Assembly: GCA_026400935.1 (NCBI GenBank)
Contig: JAPLNX010000053.1
Span: forward strand, 1-39,634
DNA length: 39,634 nt
Reading direction: 5' to 3'
Source of the DNA: Planctomycetia bacterium
GTDB lineage: Bacteria; Planctomycetota; Planctomycetia; Planctomycetales; Planctomycetaceae
The notes below the pieces were generated by a model. The model saw only the letters and a program-made list of their open reading frames with translations, made no database searches and was not told the DNA's origin. A program made the position numbers and the translations under genes. This document shows, one piece after another, positions 7,427 through 15,497 of the stretch (its first letter is position 1; each line of letters opens with the position of its first letter).

Positions 7427-8743
7427 TCACTTGGTCACGGACTGCATATCCCACACGCGAGCAGTTCCATCGCGACCCGCAGACGCGAGGTAGTGGCCGT
7501 CTCGGCTGAAGGTGACTGAGTAGAGTGAGGCGGTGTGACCGGCCAGCGAGGCGACTTCGGATTTTTGTTCGGTGTGCCAGACTCGGACGATTCGGTCTTC
7601 GCCGACGGACGACGCGAACGGCGTGCTGCTGGAGAAGGCGACGGCCCAGACGTCTCCTTGGTGGCCTTCGCAGGTGTGTTGGAGGCTGCCGCTGGCGGTG
7701 TCCCACAGGCGGACGGTTTTGTCCCAGCCGCTCGTCACGACTTTCGATCCGTCGGGTGAGAACGCGACGCCATAGATGCCGCCGCTGTGACCTTGCAGCG
7801 TGAGTTGTTCGCCGCCGGTCTGTGCGTCCCACAGCTTCGCGGTCTTGTCACCACTAACACTGGCCAACATGCGGCCGTCGGGCGAGAACGCGACGCCGAC
7901 CACGGTTCCGGTGTGACCGGCTGCAGCGAGCCTCTTCGTGGCGGAATCGGTGTTCCAGACTTCGACTTGTCCCGTGCGGCCTCCGATCAGCACGTCGTTC
8001 GACGATTGCGAGAACGCGAGCGTGCGGATCGCGTAACCGGTTTCAAACGAGTTCACTTCACTCATTGAAGCGAGATCGAAGACGCGGACTTTGCTGTCGT
8101 CCCCTCCCGTGGCAAGCAATCTGCCATCGTGACTGATCGACATTCCCCAGACCGGGCCGGGATGAGCTTTGATTGTCGAACGGACTCTCTTCTCGGCGAT
8201 GTTCCACAGCTTGACGGTTCCGTCGTCGATAGCCATCGCGAGTGTTTCGGAATCCGGCGTGAACGCGATCGACCAGACGGGGCCTGCGTTGCCGGACAAC
8301 ACGGCGATCGGTTCGATGCGAGGTTCATTCTTGTAGCCACGTTCGCCAGAACGTGGGTCGTCGTTCAATGAGTTTCCATTCGAGTCCGAAGCCCCCACGT
8401 TCTGGCGAACGTGGCTACGGTCCGAATCGACGTAGCGTCGAAACATCGGAATCACCACGGCCAACGTCAGCGCGATCCCCGCTGCCGCTCCGACCAAACT
8501 GTAGGCGATTCGTACGCGAGTCTTTTTTCGTGTGCAGACCGCTTGGCCCGACTTGCTGAGCGCTGCTTGAACGGCTTCGCACGCGGCTCCTTCAGCCAGT
8601 GCGGGGACTTGCAGCGGCGAGAGTGGCCCGAAACACGCCAAGATCACGGCGAACGCTTCCGAGATCGCGGCTGCCGAGACAGGTCGATCTGCCGGACGCT
8701 TCGACAACATCTGTTCGATGAGGATCGCAGCGGACTCGGGCAA
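7427..8743 (-). CDS. Frameshifted C-terminal half of Ser/Thr kinase: C-lobe end, TM segment, seven WD40 repeats
   Basis: This frame begins mid-domain: PESAAILIEQMLSKRPADRP is the last helix region of a protein kinase C-lobe (subdomain XI, with the conserved Arg), which never starts a protein. A transmembrane helix follows at residues about 78-100, a linker at 105-145 made largely of a palindromic element, then seven WD40 repeats (blades ending VKLWN, VRVFD, VEVWN, AKLWD, VRLWD, VRVWH, ARVWD), enough for one complete seven-bladed propeller. Homology of the frame continues upstream of the only possible start (TTG at 8743) as RQVCPELPES, so it is the continuation of the kinase at 8745-9887 after a frameshift. 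Predicted topology: kinase inside, propeller outside. By analogy to planctomycete STK-WD40 proteins the propeller would sense or bind a ligand. Confidence 0.8.
   Translation of the reverse strand: MPESAAILIEQMLSKRPADRPVSAAAISEAFAVILACFGPLSPLQVPALAEGAACEAVQAALSKSGQAVCTRKKTRVRIAYSLVGAAAGIALTLAVVIPMFRRYVDSDRSHVRQNVGASDSNGNSLNDDPRSGERGYKNEPRIEPIAVLSGNAGPVWSIAFTPDSETLAMAIDDGTVKLWNIAEKRVRSTIKAHPGPVWGMSISHDGRLLATGGDDSKVRVFDLASMSEVNSFETGYAIRTLAFSQSSNDVLIGGRTGQVEVWNTDSATKRLAAAGHTGTVVGVAFSPDGRMLASVSGDKTAKLWDAQTGGEQLTLQGHSGGIYGVAFSPDGSKVVTSGWDKTVRLWDTASGSLQHTCEGHQGDVWAVAFSSSTPFASSVGEDRIVRVWHTEQKSEVASLAGHTASLYSVTFSRDGHYLASAGRDGTARVWDMQSVTK
8333..8418. repeat. Palindromic element with 25-bp perfect inverted arms inside the kinase-WD40 gene
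   Basis: Arms at 8333-8357 and 8394-8418 are exact reverse complements over 25 bases, with 36 bases between. Each arm is itself a hairpin: CCACGTTC - 4 bases - GAACGTGG. The element lies in the linker between the transmembrane segment and the first WD40 blade (residues about 109-137 of the C-terminal frame), and the frame stays open through it, encoding SHVRQNVG in one arm and RSGERGYKN in the other. Confidence 0.88.
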
Positions 8744-8744
8744 C

Positions 8745-9887
8745 TCAGGGCAGACCTGTCGCAGCGGCTTCGGCGATCTTCTTCAACATCGCGAGGACGC
8801 TCGGCGCTTGGAACGGCGGCTGGCCGGTCGCCATCTCGTACAGCACGGCTCCCAAGCTGAAGAGGTCGGATCGTTCATCCGCCACTTCGCCGAGTGCCTG
8901 TTCCGGAGCCATGTACATCGGCGTGCCGGTGATGAAGCCGGTCTGAGTCAACTTCGTGTCTTCGATCATCCGCACAAGTCCGAAGTCGGTCAGCTTGACA
9001 CGGAAGGTTGAGGATCGAGCGTTGAGGGTTGAGGGTGATGCGGAATCGCTGCGGGCTTCGCCTCTCTGGCCTTGTCCCTCAGTCATCTCCAGCAAGATGT
9101 TCCCTGGCTTGATGTCGCGATGGACCAAGTTCTGAGCGTGTGCCGCCGCCAGTCCCGCTGCGGTCTGCATGCCGATCTTCAGCACGTCCTTCACCGGCAG
9201 ACGCCCCTGCTTAGCAAGCCGCGCTTCGAGCGATTCGCCGTGAATCAACTGCATGACGAGATACGGCACTCCGTCGCCATCCGACTTCGCGACGTGGTGC
9301 ATCGCGACGACATGCTCATGCGAGATCGACGCGGCCGCACGCGCCTCGCGACAGAAGCGTTGTCTCGCGACATCGTTCTCCTGCAACTGCGGATCGAGCA
9401 CCTTGATCGCGACCGACCGACGGAGATGCGAATCGAATCCTTCCAAGACGATCCCCATGCCGCCGCGACCTATGACGCGCGCGATGTCGAAGTGATCCAA
9501 ACTGCCGAGATAGGCCGGATCGGACGGCGGCCCGAGAAAGTCGAGCTTCACCTGCAACAGCTCGCGCGGCGCATTCGGGACGAACGTCACCGCCAAGTCC
9601 CGCTCCGCCGAACCGACCACCGACCAGTACGCCGACCCCTTCGCAGGCTGATGCCGATCAATATGCTCGACCAATTCATTGAACGTCGAATCACCTGTCG
9701 CCGTCTCTTGAATCGCCTGCTGACACTCATCGCACTCGTCGAGATGCGCGACGCAAATCTGCACTCGATCATCCGACAATCCTCCCTCGACCAACTCACG
9801 CAACTCGTCGTGAGTCGGGCAGGTGCCGCTGCAATGGGAAGGTGTTGTGTTCATGGTTTGAACTTTGACGTTTTGTGGATCATTCAC
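8745..9887 (-). CDS. Ser/Thr protein kinase, N-terminal part, with anti-sigma-like zinc motif (frameshifted)
   Basis: Residues 20-60 hold a zinc-binding anti-sigma-like motif (H48-x3-C52-x2-C55, HLDECDEC). The kinase domain starts near residue 132: GRGGMG at 140-145, VAIK with K162, HRDIKPGN with D258, DFG at 301-303, MAPE at 326-329 and the FSLGAVLYEM helix. An unusual stretch of about 29 residues (268-296) separates ILLE from VKLTDFG. The frame stops at CCC TGA after AEAAATGLP, before the end of the C-lobe; the missing part continues in the +1 frame (7427-8743). It is downstream of an ECF sigma gene and a GNAT gene on the same strand, the known planctomycete sigma/kinase pairing, which implies that the zinc region could bind that sigma factor. 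The start may be GTG 9887 or ATG 9854; neither has a clear ribosome site. Confidence 0.85.
   Translation of the reverse strand: MNDPQNVKVQTMNTTPSHCSGTCPTHDELRELVEGGLSDDRVQICVAHLDECDECQQAIQETATGDSTFNELVEHIDRHQPAKGSAYWSVVGSAERDLAVTFVPNAPRELLQVKLDFLGPPSDPAYLGSLDHFDIARVIGRGGMGIVLEGFDSHLRRSVAIKVLDPQLQENDVARQRFCREARAAASISHEHVVAMHHVAKSDGDGVPYLVMQLIHGESLEARLAKQGRLPVKDVLKIGMQTAAGLAAAHAQNLVHRDIKPGNILLEMTEGQGQRGEARSDSASPSTLNARSSTFRVKLTDFGLVRMIEDTKLTQTGFITGTPMYMAPEQALGEVADERSDLFSLGAVLYEMATGQPPFQAPSVLAMLKKIAEAAATGLP
9006..9035. repeat. Four 7-bp tandem units inside the kinase domain
   Basis: Units GTTGAGG, ATCGAGC, GTTGAGG, GTTGAGG run from 9007 to 9034. They fall in the extra stretch between the catalytic loop and the DFG motif, and in the coding direction give Ser/Thr/Leu/Asn-rich residues (STLNARSST). 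Such TTGAGGG-like heptads are common in intergenic DNA of planctomycetes and verrucomicrobia as far as I recall; their presence within a kinase core is unusual. Confidence 0.6.
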
Positions 9888-9910
9888 TCCACATGGTTTC
9901 TTGCGTGAGT

Positions 9911-10387
9911 TTACGACTGAATGGCAAGGGCTTTCCGATAGACGATCTTGTCATCGCCAGCCTTCCAGAACTCACGAATTCTTGCTTCCTCGGAGTAACC
10001 GCATTTTCGATAGAAAGCACATGTCGTTTCAAACTCCGGCAACCCAGAAGTCTCGATCAACAGAATGCGACCACCTCGCTTGGCGATCTCCGCTTCCGCA
10101 TAGCGGACGAGTTCAGTTCCTCGACCTTGCCGCTGTCGTTTGGGATCAATCGCAATCATGTAGAGGTTCCAAGTTCCTTCCGTCATTCGCTCTGCTGCAA
10201 AGTAAGCGACTCCCATCAGACCGTTGTCATCGTCTGTGATCCAAACATGATCAGGGCCGAGGCTGCCATCAAAGTATTCAGCCAAGACTCCTTCCAATTC
10301 TTGGGTTTCACCTTCTTCTGCAATTCCAGCGGCGACTGCCAACGCAAGCAGATCGTTCATGTCATCGGGTGTGGTCGGTCGAATCAT
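9911..10387 (-). CDS. GNAT-family N-acetyltransferase
   Basis: A 158-residue cytoplasmic acetyltransferase using acetyl-CoA. The acetyl-CoA pyrophosphate-binding motif A is clear: MIAIDPKRQRQGRGTELVRY (residues about 77-96), preceded by beta-4 and followed by the motif-B segment with CAFYRKCGYSEEARIREF. The N-terminus MIRPTTPDDMNDLLAL is the usual GNAT start. GAGGT six bases before the ATG supports 10387. It sits between the ECF sigma gene (45-base gap) and the kinase gene (23-base gap) on the same strand, so it is likely co-transcribed with both. The acceptor is unknown: a small molecule or a protein amine are both possible. Confidence 0.9.
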   Translation of the reverse strand: MIRPTTPDDMNDLLALAVAAGIAEEGETQELEGVLAEYFDGSLGPDHVWITDDDNGLMGVAYFAAERMTEGTWNLYMIAIDPKRQRQGRGTELVRYAEAEIAKRGGRILLIETSGLPEFETTCAFYRKCGYSEEARIREFWKAGDDKIVYRKALAIQS

Positions 10388-10431
10388 TGGCTACCTCAGA
10401 GGAATACGTTCTGAAAACCATTTTCTTTCAC

Positions 10432-11037
10432 TCATTCTGCATCAACCATCAACCGTTCTACTTCCGCCTTGAGCCGCGTGAGGACTCGGCTCTTCGCGAC
10501 GTAGATGGCTCCGGGTGACAAGCCGATGAGGCGACTGACCTCGGCGGCAGGTTGGCCCTCAACCGCCGTTTGCCAGAACGCCTGCCAAGTCTTTCCCTCG
10601 AACTCCGTCTGAATCGTCTGCATGGCTTGAGCCGCCAATTGCCGTTGGAACTCGCGCTCCCAGTCCTCTTTCAGCGAACGCGATGAGTCCGGATGAGCCG
10701 CCAGCAACTCATGCTGACCGGAATCGCCGCTCGCTTGATTGTGCGACCGGCGACTGGTCAAGAACGTCGAGAGTTTGTTGCGCGTGATCGTGAACAGCCA
10801 CGCGCGAAAGCCTCCCTTTTGTTTGTCATAGTCTAGCCGATCCATCGCACCAGCAACCGACCTCAATACATCTTGCAGGAGGTCGGCCGCGTCAGCGTCT
10901 TGTAACCCACGATTGCGGACAAAGCCGTAAACCAACGGACTGTAGAGTTCCACGAACTCGCGCCAGTCATCTTGGTTGGAACCGTCACGCAGCCGCATCA
11001 ACAGGCTGGCTCGCGTGACGGGCGATTCATGAACCAC
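10432..11037 (-). CDS. ECF-type RNA polymerase sigma factor (planctomycete STK-associated type)
   Basis: About 201 residues. Region 2 is seen in WREFVELYSPLVYGFVRNRG and DAADLLQDVLRSVAGAMDRL with the FRAWLFTITRNKL helix; region 4 in FEGKTWQAFWQTAVEGQPAA then VSRLIGLSPGAIYVAKSRVL. The opening VTRASLLMRLRDG is characteristic of planctomycete ECF factors encoded near Ser/Thr kinases. The start is decided by spacing: GGAGG is only one base before the GTG at 11043 but seven before the GTG at 11037, which I use. First gene of the apparent sigma-GNAT-kinase operon; the kinase's anti-sigma-like zinc motif suggests a post-translational control loop. Confidence 0.9.
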   Translation of the reverse strand: MVHESPVTRASLLMRLRDGSNQDDWREFVELYSPLVYGFVRNRGLQDADAADLLQDVLRSVAGAMDRLDYDKQKGGFRAWLFTITRNKLSTFLTSRRSHNQASGDSGQHELLAAHPDSSRSLKEDWEREFQRQLAAQAMQTIQTEFEGKTWQAFWQTAVEGQPAAEVSRLIGLSPGAIYVAKSRVLTRLKAEVERLMVDAE

Positions 11038-11114
11038 AAACACTCCTCCATGTAAGACCGGCAGTCAGCCGAACGCGGTAGGAGTGTAACAGACCGGTCC
11101 CCAGTAGTTGACGA

Positions 11115-12209
11115 TCACGCCGACTGATACTTCGGGAAGTCGTTGTACCCCGCGTCGTCGAACGAGTACCACGCTGACATCTCAGCGAGAGGATTGAGCG
11201 GCCAATTGTTGGCGAAACGATCGACGAGATCCGGGTTGCTGATGAAGGGCCGACCGAAGGCGATCAGGTCGGCGTGACCGGCGGCGATCGCGGCTTCGGC
11301 GGTTTCCTGCGTGTAGCCGCAGTTGCCGATCAGCGGGCCGTGAAACAGCGTGCGGAATTCGGCGAGGGTCATCGGTTCGCCAAGTTGATGAAAGCCGAAG
11401 CCGAGTCCGTCCATCAGGTGCAAGTACGCGAGACCGAACGTGTCGAGTTGCTGTGCTACAAACGAAAACGTCTCGCGATAATCGGGTGATCCCATGTCGT
11501 TGTAGACACCGTTGGGAGACAGCCTCACGGCGACGCGGTTGGCCGGGAACACGGTCGTCACCGCTTCAACGATCTCACGCAGAAAGCGGAACCTGTTCTC
11601 GACACTGCCGCCGTATTGATCGGTGCGATGATTCGTCTTCGATTGCAGAAACGAGTCGATCAAGTAGCCGTTCGCGCCGTGCAGTTCGATCCCGTCGAAG
11701 CCCGCTGACTTCGCTCGTTCCGCTGCGAGGCGATAATCCTCGACAACGCTCACGATCTCCGCCGTCTGCAACGCTCGCGGAGTTTCATACGGCTGCTTGC
11801 CAATCGGCGTGTGCATGTACTCGCCGTTGATCGCGATGGCCGAGGGAGCGACCGCTCGCGAACCGTCCGCTCGAAAACTGCTGTGCGACGCTCGGCCACT
11901 GTGCCAAAGCTGTGCGAACATCACGCCGCCCGCCGCATGAACCGCTGACACGACGTCGCGCCAAGCATCTCGCATCGCCTCGGTGTAAATCCCCGGCGAC
12001 TGATTCCAGCCATTGGCTTGCTCCGAGATCACGACTCCCTCGCTAATAAGTAACCCGGCGGAAGCGCGATCGCAGTAATACTTCGCCATCCGCGCATTCG
12101 GCAGCCGCTCATCCCCCGCTCGCGCCCGAGTCATCGGAGCCATCGTGACACGGTTCTTCAAAGACAAGCCGCCGAGAGAAACCGGCGTCAGCAAGCTGGA
12201 ACTCGACAT
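11115..12209 (-). CDS. Old-yellow-enzyme family FMN-dependent alkene reductase (NemA/XenB-like)
   Basis: A 364-residue TIM-barrel flavoprotein that reduces activated C=C bonds or nitro groups with NAD(P)H. Visible features: NRVTMAPMTRARA at the N-terminus (FMN-binding), AQLWHSGRAS at 99-108, the substrate pair in ELHGANGYLIDSFLQ (H177, N180, proton donor Y182), QYGGSVENR at about 198-206, RLSPNGVY, and the C-terminal phosphate-binding NCGY and FGRPFISNPDL. Length and motif order are as usual for the family, closest to the NemA/XenB group. It stands alone, with about 70 bases to the sigma gene downstream; possible detoxification role is inferred from the family. Confidence 0.93.
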   Translation of the reverse strand: MSSSSLLTPVSLGGLSLKNRVTMAPMTRARAGDERLPNARMAKYYCDRASAGLLISEGVVISEQANGWNQSPGIYTEAMRDAWRDVVSAVHAAGGVMFAQLWHSGRASHSSFRADGSRAVAPSAIAINGEYMHTPIGKQPYETPRALQTAEIVSVVEDYRLAAERAKSAGFDGIELHGANGYLIDSFLQSKTNHRTDQYGGSVENRFRFLREIVEAVTTVFPANRVAVRLSPNGVYNDMGSPDYRETFSFVAQQLDTFGLAYLHLMDGLGFGFHQLGEPMTLAEFRTLFHGPLIGNCGYTQETAEAAIAAGHADLIAFGRPFISNPDLVDRFANNWPLNPLAEMSAWYSFDDAGYNDFPKYQSA

Positions 12210-12341
12210 GAGAAACTCACTTTCAAGGAATGATTCAGAAGTCTCTGTTTCGGACGCGTGATTTGAGCCTGTGTTGAGGTATACCGCAGCCTCTCGCGGA
12301 CCTTACACGATCTCGCGAAAATTGTTCTTGAGGACGCGGAA

Positions 12342-12365
12342 AGCCAACCGCCTATGTTGGCGGCT
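12342..12365 (-). terminator. Hairpin overlapping the TMEM175-like stop codon
   Basis: On the minus strand AGCCGCC - AACATA - GGCGGTTGGCT forms a stem with a small bulge, covering the stop codon and followed by TTTCC. It may act as a weak terminator; there is no long T run. Confidence 0.3.
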
Positions 12366-12942
12366 GATTCGAAATCGTCGTCTCGATGCGGCGATCAGGG
12401 ATCAGCCACATGGCTGCAACAAGGCAATAAACGCCGCACGCGATTCCCGGATGAACGAACGCCAGCGGCAGCGCGAGGGCGTAGAGGACGATTGAGAGTT
12501 TCCCTTTGAAGTCGGTGTTCATCGCCTTTGCCAACGTCGAGTCTCGCCCGTGATGGCAGACCAACAGGTGAACCAGAATGAAATACGCGACCGCCGAGCA
12601 CAACTGGATGATGCCATAAACCACAACCGGCCAAGTCGCGAAGTTGCTGCTCCCTAGCCAGCTTGTTCCGAACGGTACGAGCGAAATCCAAAACAGCAAA
12701 TGCAGGTTCGCGAGCAACACCGCTCCGTTGACCGACTTCACCGCCTGAAACAAGTGATGGTGGTTGTTCCAGTAAAGCCCGACGAGCACGAAGCTCAGCA
12801 CATGACTGAGAAATGCGGGAATCACCGGCTCCAACCCGCTGATCTCCGCCGTCGCGGGCACCTTCAAGTCGAGCATCATGATCGTCAGCACGATGGCAGT
12901 CACTCCGTCGCTAAACGCTTCCAACCGGCTGCGTGTCATCAT
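12352..12942 (-). CDS. TMEM175-family potassium channel-like membrane protein (DUF1211)
   Basis: A 196-residue integral membrane protein with about six hydrophobic segments. The first helix carries the family signature RLEAFSDGVTAIVLTIMMLDLKV (written here as RLEAFSDGVTAIVLTI plus the start of the next part), where FSDG lines the pore and is the hallmark of bacterial TMEM175 channels; YWNNHHHLF between later helices is also typical. Bacterial members form tetrameric K+ channels with hydrophobic gates instead of a TVGYG filter. AAGGA seven bases before the ATG supports 12942. No functional neighbour is evident. Confidence 0.88.
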   Translation of the reverse strand: MMTRSRLEAFSDGVTAIVLTIMMLDLKVPATAEISGLEPVIPAFLSHVLSFVLVGLYWNNHHHLFQAVKSVNGAVLLANLHLLFWISLVPFGTSWLGSSNFATWPVVVYGIIQLCSAVAYFILVHLLVCHHGRDSTLAKAMNTDFKGKLSIVLYALALPLAFVHPGIACGVYCLVAAMWLIPDRRIETTISNQPPT

Positions 12943-13010
12943 TCAACAGTCCTTGCGACGATGCGTCGTATTTGACCAATCAATCTGGCGTGCGGAGTTC
13001 GGTCTCAATA

Positions 13011-15263
13011 TCACGGAGCCGATGGGCGTGTTGGCCATGTCGTCACAGAAAAATCGTCGAGGTCGAATGACGAGACTTGGCTGGCGGCGGATGGCATCAC
13101 GACGAGTTGGCCGACGTGGCGGATCGTTTCGGACCACGAGCAGCCTTGCTGAGAGCGAGTCCAGCCGGCGGCCTCGGCTTCGGCGTCATTCCAGTCCAAG
13201 CGCAGGGTGGTGGACCACGTTTGCCATTCGGGGCCGGGAGTGGGTGAGAACTCGTGAATCCAAGCGCCGGTGTCTCCGGCGAAAATCTCGACGCGGGCTT
13301 TGCCGCTTTGCGAATCACTGCGCAGGGCGAACGAAATCGTGACCCCTTCGCCACCGAAATGCTTCGGCCAATCACCCGCGAACTTTCGTTGAGCGAGCGA
13401 CAATCGCGCGAACGGCTTCAAATTGTTCGCGCGCGATAGCCGGACGAAACCGTTGCGCAGGCCGCCGTCGCGATAATGCTTGATCTCATCGACGCCGAGC
13501 CAACCGACCGTGTCGGTGTCGAACGAATCGGCTTCCGTGATGATGCTCGATGGAACCTTGGGCGGTTCGCGGCGCAGGAACATCGCGTCGAATTCTGGTC
13601 CGCCGTTGGTGACGCCGGGCCAAAACAGCCGCGAGCGAAGTCGCGTGGTGTTCGTCAGCGTGATGGGTTTCTGCGGTTCGTTGGAGCTCAGCGTCGGTTC
13701 GCGACCATCCAGCGTGTAGCGGAGCGTCACTGATTCGGTCCCCTTCGGCTTCGCCAACGTCACTGTCAGTGAATCGTCGAAGCGTCGCACTCCCGTGTCG
13801 GTCGTCGGAGTCGCGAGCTGACTCAGGCCGCGAAACCCAAACAACGTCGCGCGGTCCAGTTCAAATTGCAGCCGGACGATTTTGCCTCGTAATGTCGTTT
13901 GATCACGACCAGAAAACGTCACTCGTTGCGACGGGCCGCTCTGAGTGATCGGTTCAGATGGCTCGGACGAGAAGTTCTCGGCGTCGAGCACGCGGACTCG
14001 CACCGTACCGTTCGAGATGTTGGCACTCACAGTCAGCGGTTCGTCGGAGACCAGCATCGGCTGCGTCGTGAGGATCGCGGGGCGAGCACCATCGAGCGGC
14101 TCGCACCCGACAAAACCATCGACTGGCAATCGCGCGAGCATCGGAAGGCAATGCCTCTTCCAGCCGAGATGCGGTGTGTCGCTGCCGCCGTAAAAGATGA
14201 GCAAGCGACCGCCTTGAGCGATCGCCGGACCGGCCGGGCCATAGATGCACATCGAGTCGCCGCTGCCTCGTTCGCCGCGTGGAATCAACGGCTGACCCGG
14301 ACTGATGCGATGCCAGGTGATCGAGTCGGGACTCCACGCCAGCTCGCAATCGACCGCCCGATCGCGGCCGGGGTGGTACATCATCAAGTAGCCGAAATAG
14401 ACGTTGCCATACGCGAACGCCGGCATGCAGTACGTCTGCGTGACGCGTCCCTCGGTGGCCGACGACCGCATCACGACTCCGGTCGATTTCCAGTGCTGGA
14501 AGTCGTCGCTCTCAAACCGCGCGACCAATCGCTCGCCGAGGTACGCTCGTGAAAACAGCACATATTTTTGCAGCCGCTCGTCCCAAAACGCGTTGTTGTG
14601 CGTGTCGCCGCTGTAGCTCGCAAAGCCCTGCGGCTCGACCGGTTCCGACCAACGGACGCCGTCCGCCGAGAACCGCGTTCGCAGTTGGCCCGGCCCCACG
14701 TCGTAGATCATCCTGAATCGCCGAGTGGCATCCGGGTCGTGCGCATCGAACATCACTCCGGCATTCGGCGTGTCGCGCGTGACGATGTTCGTCTTCTTCG
14801 AGCCAGCGAACGCATGCAGCCCCAACTCGGGCTTGGTCCAACTCAGGCCGTCCGGCGAGGTCGCGTACAGCAGATACCAACCCTGCTCGTGAATCGTCGT
14901 CGGCCCGTCCATTCGCGCAATCACGTCGGCATCGTGCAAGACGCACTTGTACCACAGCTTGAAGAGCCGCTCGCGCGAGTCGAACCAGACGTTCGGATAG
15001 AGATTGTTCGTCGCGTTCTCCCACGGGCGATCCGCCTGGAACAACACCCCGCGCGACTCCTTCTCAACTCGCACCGGCGTCATCTTCGCATTGTCGAGCG
15101 ACTGCACGACCCGCGTATCGAGCACCAGTTGCCGCAGTCGATCATACCCCATCACAACCGGCTCACCCGCTTGCGCCGCTGACGAGGCGCTCGCCAATCC
15201 GACCACCAACAAGAACCCGATCCGCCACACGACACCGCAAAACCCCGTTCCTAGTTTGCTCAT
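13011..15263 (-). CDS. Secreted five-bladed-propeller-like protein with chitobiase C-terminal-type module
   Basis: A 750-residue exported protein. Residues 1-32 form a signal peptide. Residues about 70-390 repeat the pattern of GH32/GH43-like propellers (YATSPDGLSWTKPELGL, RFSADGVRWSEPV, LAWSPDSITWHRI), typical of planctomycete proteins annotated only as hypothetical. Around residues 510-560 (LRYTLDGREPTLSS, then TRLRSRLFWPG) lies a module like the chitobiase/beta-hexosaminidase C-terminal domain. The C-terminus resembles a lectin-like jelly roll. Catalytic acids cannot be fixed, so enzyme activity is unproven; carbohydrate binding or cleavage is the likely theme. AAGGAG seven bases before the ATG supports the start. 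One copy of a 59-bp repeat lies about 77-135 bases upstream. Confidence 0.8.
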   Translation of the reverse strand: MSKLGTGFCGVVWRIGFLLVVGLASASSAAQAGEPVVMGYDRLRQLVLDTRVVQSLDNAKMTPVRVEKESRGVLFQADRPWENATNNLYPNVWFDSRERLFKLWYKCVLHDADVIARMDGPTTIHEQGWYLLYATSPDGLSWTKPELGLHAFAGSKKTNIVTRDTPNAGVMFDAHDPDATRRFRMIYDVGPGQLRTRFSADGVRWSEPVEPQGFASYSGDTHNNAFWDERLQKYVLFSRAYLGERLVARFESDDFQHWKSTGVVMRSSATEGRVTQTYCMPAFAYGNVYFGYLMMYHPGRDRAVDCELAWSPDSITWHRISPGQPLIPRGERGSGDSMCIYGPAGPAIAQGGRLLIFYGGSDTPHLGWKRHCLPMLARLPVDGFVGCEPLDGARPAILTTQPMLVSDEPLTVSANISNGTVRVRVLDAENFSSEPSEPITQSGPSQRVTFSGRDQTTLRGKIVRLQFELDRATLFGFRGLSQLATPTTDTGVRRFDDSLTVTLAKPKGTESVTLRYTLDGREPTLSSNEPQKPITLTNTTRLRSRLFWPGVTNGGPEFDAMFLRREPPKVPSSIITEADSFDTDTVGWLGVDEIKHYRDGGLRNGFVRLSRANNLKPFARLSLAQRKFAGDWPKHFGGEGVTISFALRSDSQSGKARVEIFAGDTGAWIHEFSPTPGPEWQTWSTTLRLDWNDAEAEAAGWTRSQQGCSWSETIRHVGQLVVMPSAASQVSSFDLDDFSVTTWPTRPSAP

Positions 15264-15339
15264 GGCAAGCTCCTTGTTTCTCGACGTTAAGCTTCCGGTC
15301 GGCGTGCGTCATGACCGCTGTCATCCTCACCCAATGCCG

Positions 15340-15398
15340 CGCCAAATCCATCTGCGACAGGATATCGGAGAATGCCCGCTGTCCGCCGCGCGGCGGCA
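15340..15398. repeat. 59-bp repeat, copy 1 (upstream of propeller gene and PadR gene)
   Basis: Aligns without gaps to 23889-23947, about 45 of 59 bases identical. The two perfectly shared cores are GAGAATGCCCGC and CCGCGCGGCGG; the second is self-complementary. Both copies have the same orientation and lie upstream of a minus-strand gene start. Confidence 0.8.
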
Positions 15399-15479
15399 GG
15401 AATTTGGCGTGTCCGTTTGGTGGGCCTCGAAATGAATTACCGATCCATTCGAGGGTCTTTGTTGAAATCTCGGCGACTC

Positions 15480-15497
15480 TATTCTAGCATTAGAATA
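15480..15497. promoter_or_regulatory. Inverted repeat TATTCTA-GCAT-TAGAATA at the padR start, likely operator
   Basis: Seven-base perfect arms with a four-base centre end exactly on the first base of the PadR start codon at 15497. PadR proteins bind short dyads in their own promoters, so autoregulation is the natural reading. Its position leaves no ribosome-binding site before that ATG, which suggests a leaderless mRNA or the use of the second ATG at 15512. Confidence 0.55.
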
